Part shown: piece after piece, positions 15,194 to 15,527 of the stretch
Layout of the letters: each line of letters starts with the position of its first letter
Position numbering within the stretch: position 1 is the stretch's first letter
Assembly (NCBI GenBank): GCA_948438565.1
Contig: CAOJLW010000017.1
Location: 1 to 15,527 of the forward strand
Length of the DNA: 15,527 nucleotides
Source: an uncultured Lachnospiraceae bacterium
GTDB taxonomy: Bacteria > Bacillota > Clostridia > Lachnospirales > Lachnospiraceae
Direction: 5' to 3'
Position numbers and translations under genes: made by a program
Notes under the pieces: model-generated
Told to the model about the DNA's origin: nothing
The model's database searches: none
Seen by the model: only the letters and a program-made list of their open reading frames with translations

Positions 15194-15527
15194 TTGTTTC
15201 AGTCTGCTCTACTTTTTCTGCTTTATACTTAAGTGGGGACATTCCAAACTGTTTTTTAAAGACATAGCTAAAATAATTGGGATTGGAATACCCCACCTGC
15301 TCTGCAATAATATAGGTTTTTTCATCTTTACTCATCAAAAGCTCCAGCGCCTGTTCCATCCGATAGTCCGTAAGATAATTGATAAATGTCTTTCCGGTCT
15401 CCTTTTTAAAAACAGTAGAAAAATACGCCGTACTGACGCTCAGATAGCTGCAAATCGATTCTACGCTCAGCTCCTGATCCCCATAATTTTCTTTGACATA
15501 TTCAATCGCCCGGGTTACAAAAAATTT
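15177..15527 (-). CDS. AraC/YesN-type response regulator, C-terminal DNA-binding part (5' end outside window)
   Basis: Only the last 116 residues are in the window and the frame remains open at the edge. They form the AraC-family double helix-turn-helix: LSVESICSYLSVSTAYFSTVFKKETG (first HTH) and IAEQVGYSNPNYFSYVFKKQFGMSP (second HTH), followed by a short charged tail ending in NEKNE. A CheY-like receiver domain is expected upstream because the gene sits directly before a YesM-type kinase, overlapping it by 17 bases; the receiver itself is not visible. It probably activates this operon and possibly the separate downstream glycosidase gene. Internal ATG codons within the segment are not credible starts because the HTH domain begins before them. 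Confidence 0.93.
   Translation of the reverse strand, partial: KFFVTRAIEYVKENYGDQELSVESICSYLSVSTAYFSTVFKKETGKTFINYLTDYRMEQALELLMSKDEKTYIIAEQVGYSNPNYFSYVFKKQFGMSPLKYKAEKVEQTETNEKNE

Overview
The window looks like part of a Gram-positive gut Firmicute, most likely a Lachnospiraceae/Clostridia member. This rests on a moderate G+C content, strong GGAG-type ribosome binding sites, a YesM/YesN-type two-component system, very long secreted multidomain glycoside hydrolases without LPXTG anchors, and a lysine-rich fibronectin-like C-terminal domain ending in YSKVKYVKIK, a pattern common in secreted Lachnospiraceae proteins. The species cannot be named from the sequence alone. Every convincing gene is on the minus strand, so the biological order runs from high to low coordinates.

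From right to left: (i) the C-terminal end of an AraC-type response regulator (cut by the window edge); (ii) a YesM-like histidine kinase with a large extracytoplasmic sensor; (iii) a periplasmic-binding-protein-fold protein that appears to be held in the membrane by an N-terminal helix; (iv) a second binding protein, a probable lipoprotein, which keeps essentially all galactose- and calcium-binding residues of MglB; (v) a membrane protein fusing two thioredoxin-like CxxC domains to a CcdA/DsbD-like membrane domain; (vi) a 102-residue orphan protein ending in Gly-Cys; (vii) a 1538-residue secreted GH27 alpha-galactosidase with a carbohydrate-binding module inserted into its barrel, CBM51/NPCBM and F5/8C modules and a long Ala-rich coiled coil. 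Genes i-iii overlap by 14-17 bases, and the other gaps are 14-58 bases with no visible terminator, so these seven genes probably form one operon. A perfect hairpin with a U-tract follows the GH27 gene.

Beyond that terminator lies a roughly 215-base intergenic region with inverted repeats, then a second giant secreted enzyme (at least 1492 residues, C-terminus outside the window). It has an Ig-like domain, a beta-sandwich, a divergent TIM-barrel glycosidase domain resembling clan GH-D, then FN3, F5/8C and further Ig-like modules.

Working model (inference): galactose or a galactoside released from alpha-galactosylated glycans outside the cell is captured by the surface binding proteins. These signal through the kinase and regulator to induce the secreted galactosidase(s). 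No ABC permease or ATPase for the binding proteins is present in the window, which favours a sensing rather than a transport role, as in the XylFII-LytS system of clostridia. The thiol-redox membrane protein and the orphan protein in the middle of this operon are unexplained and are the least expected part of the locus.
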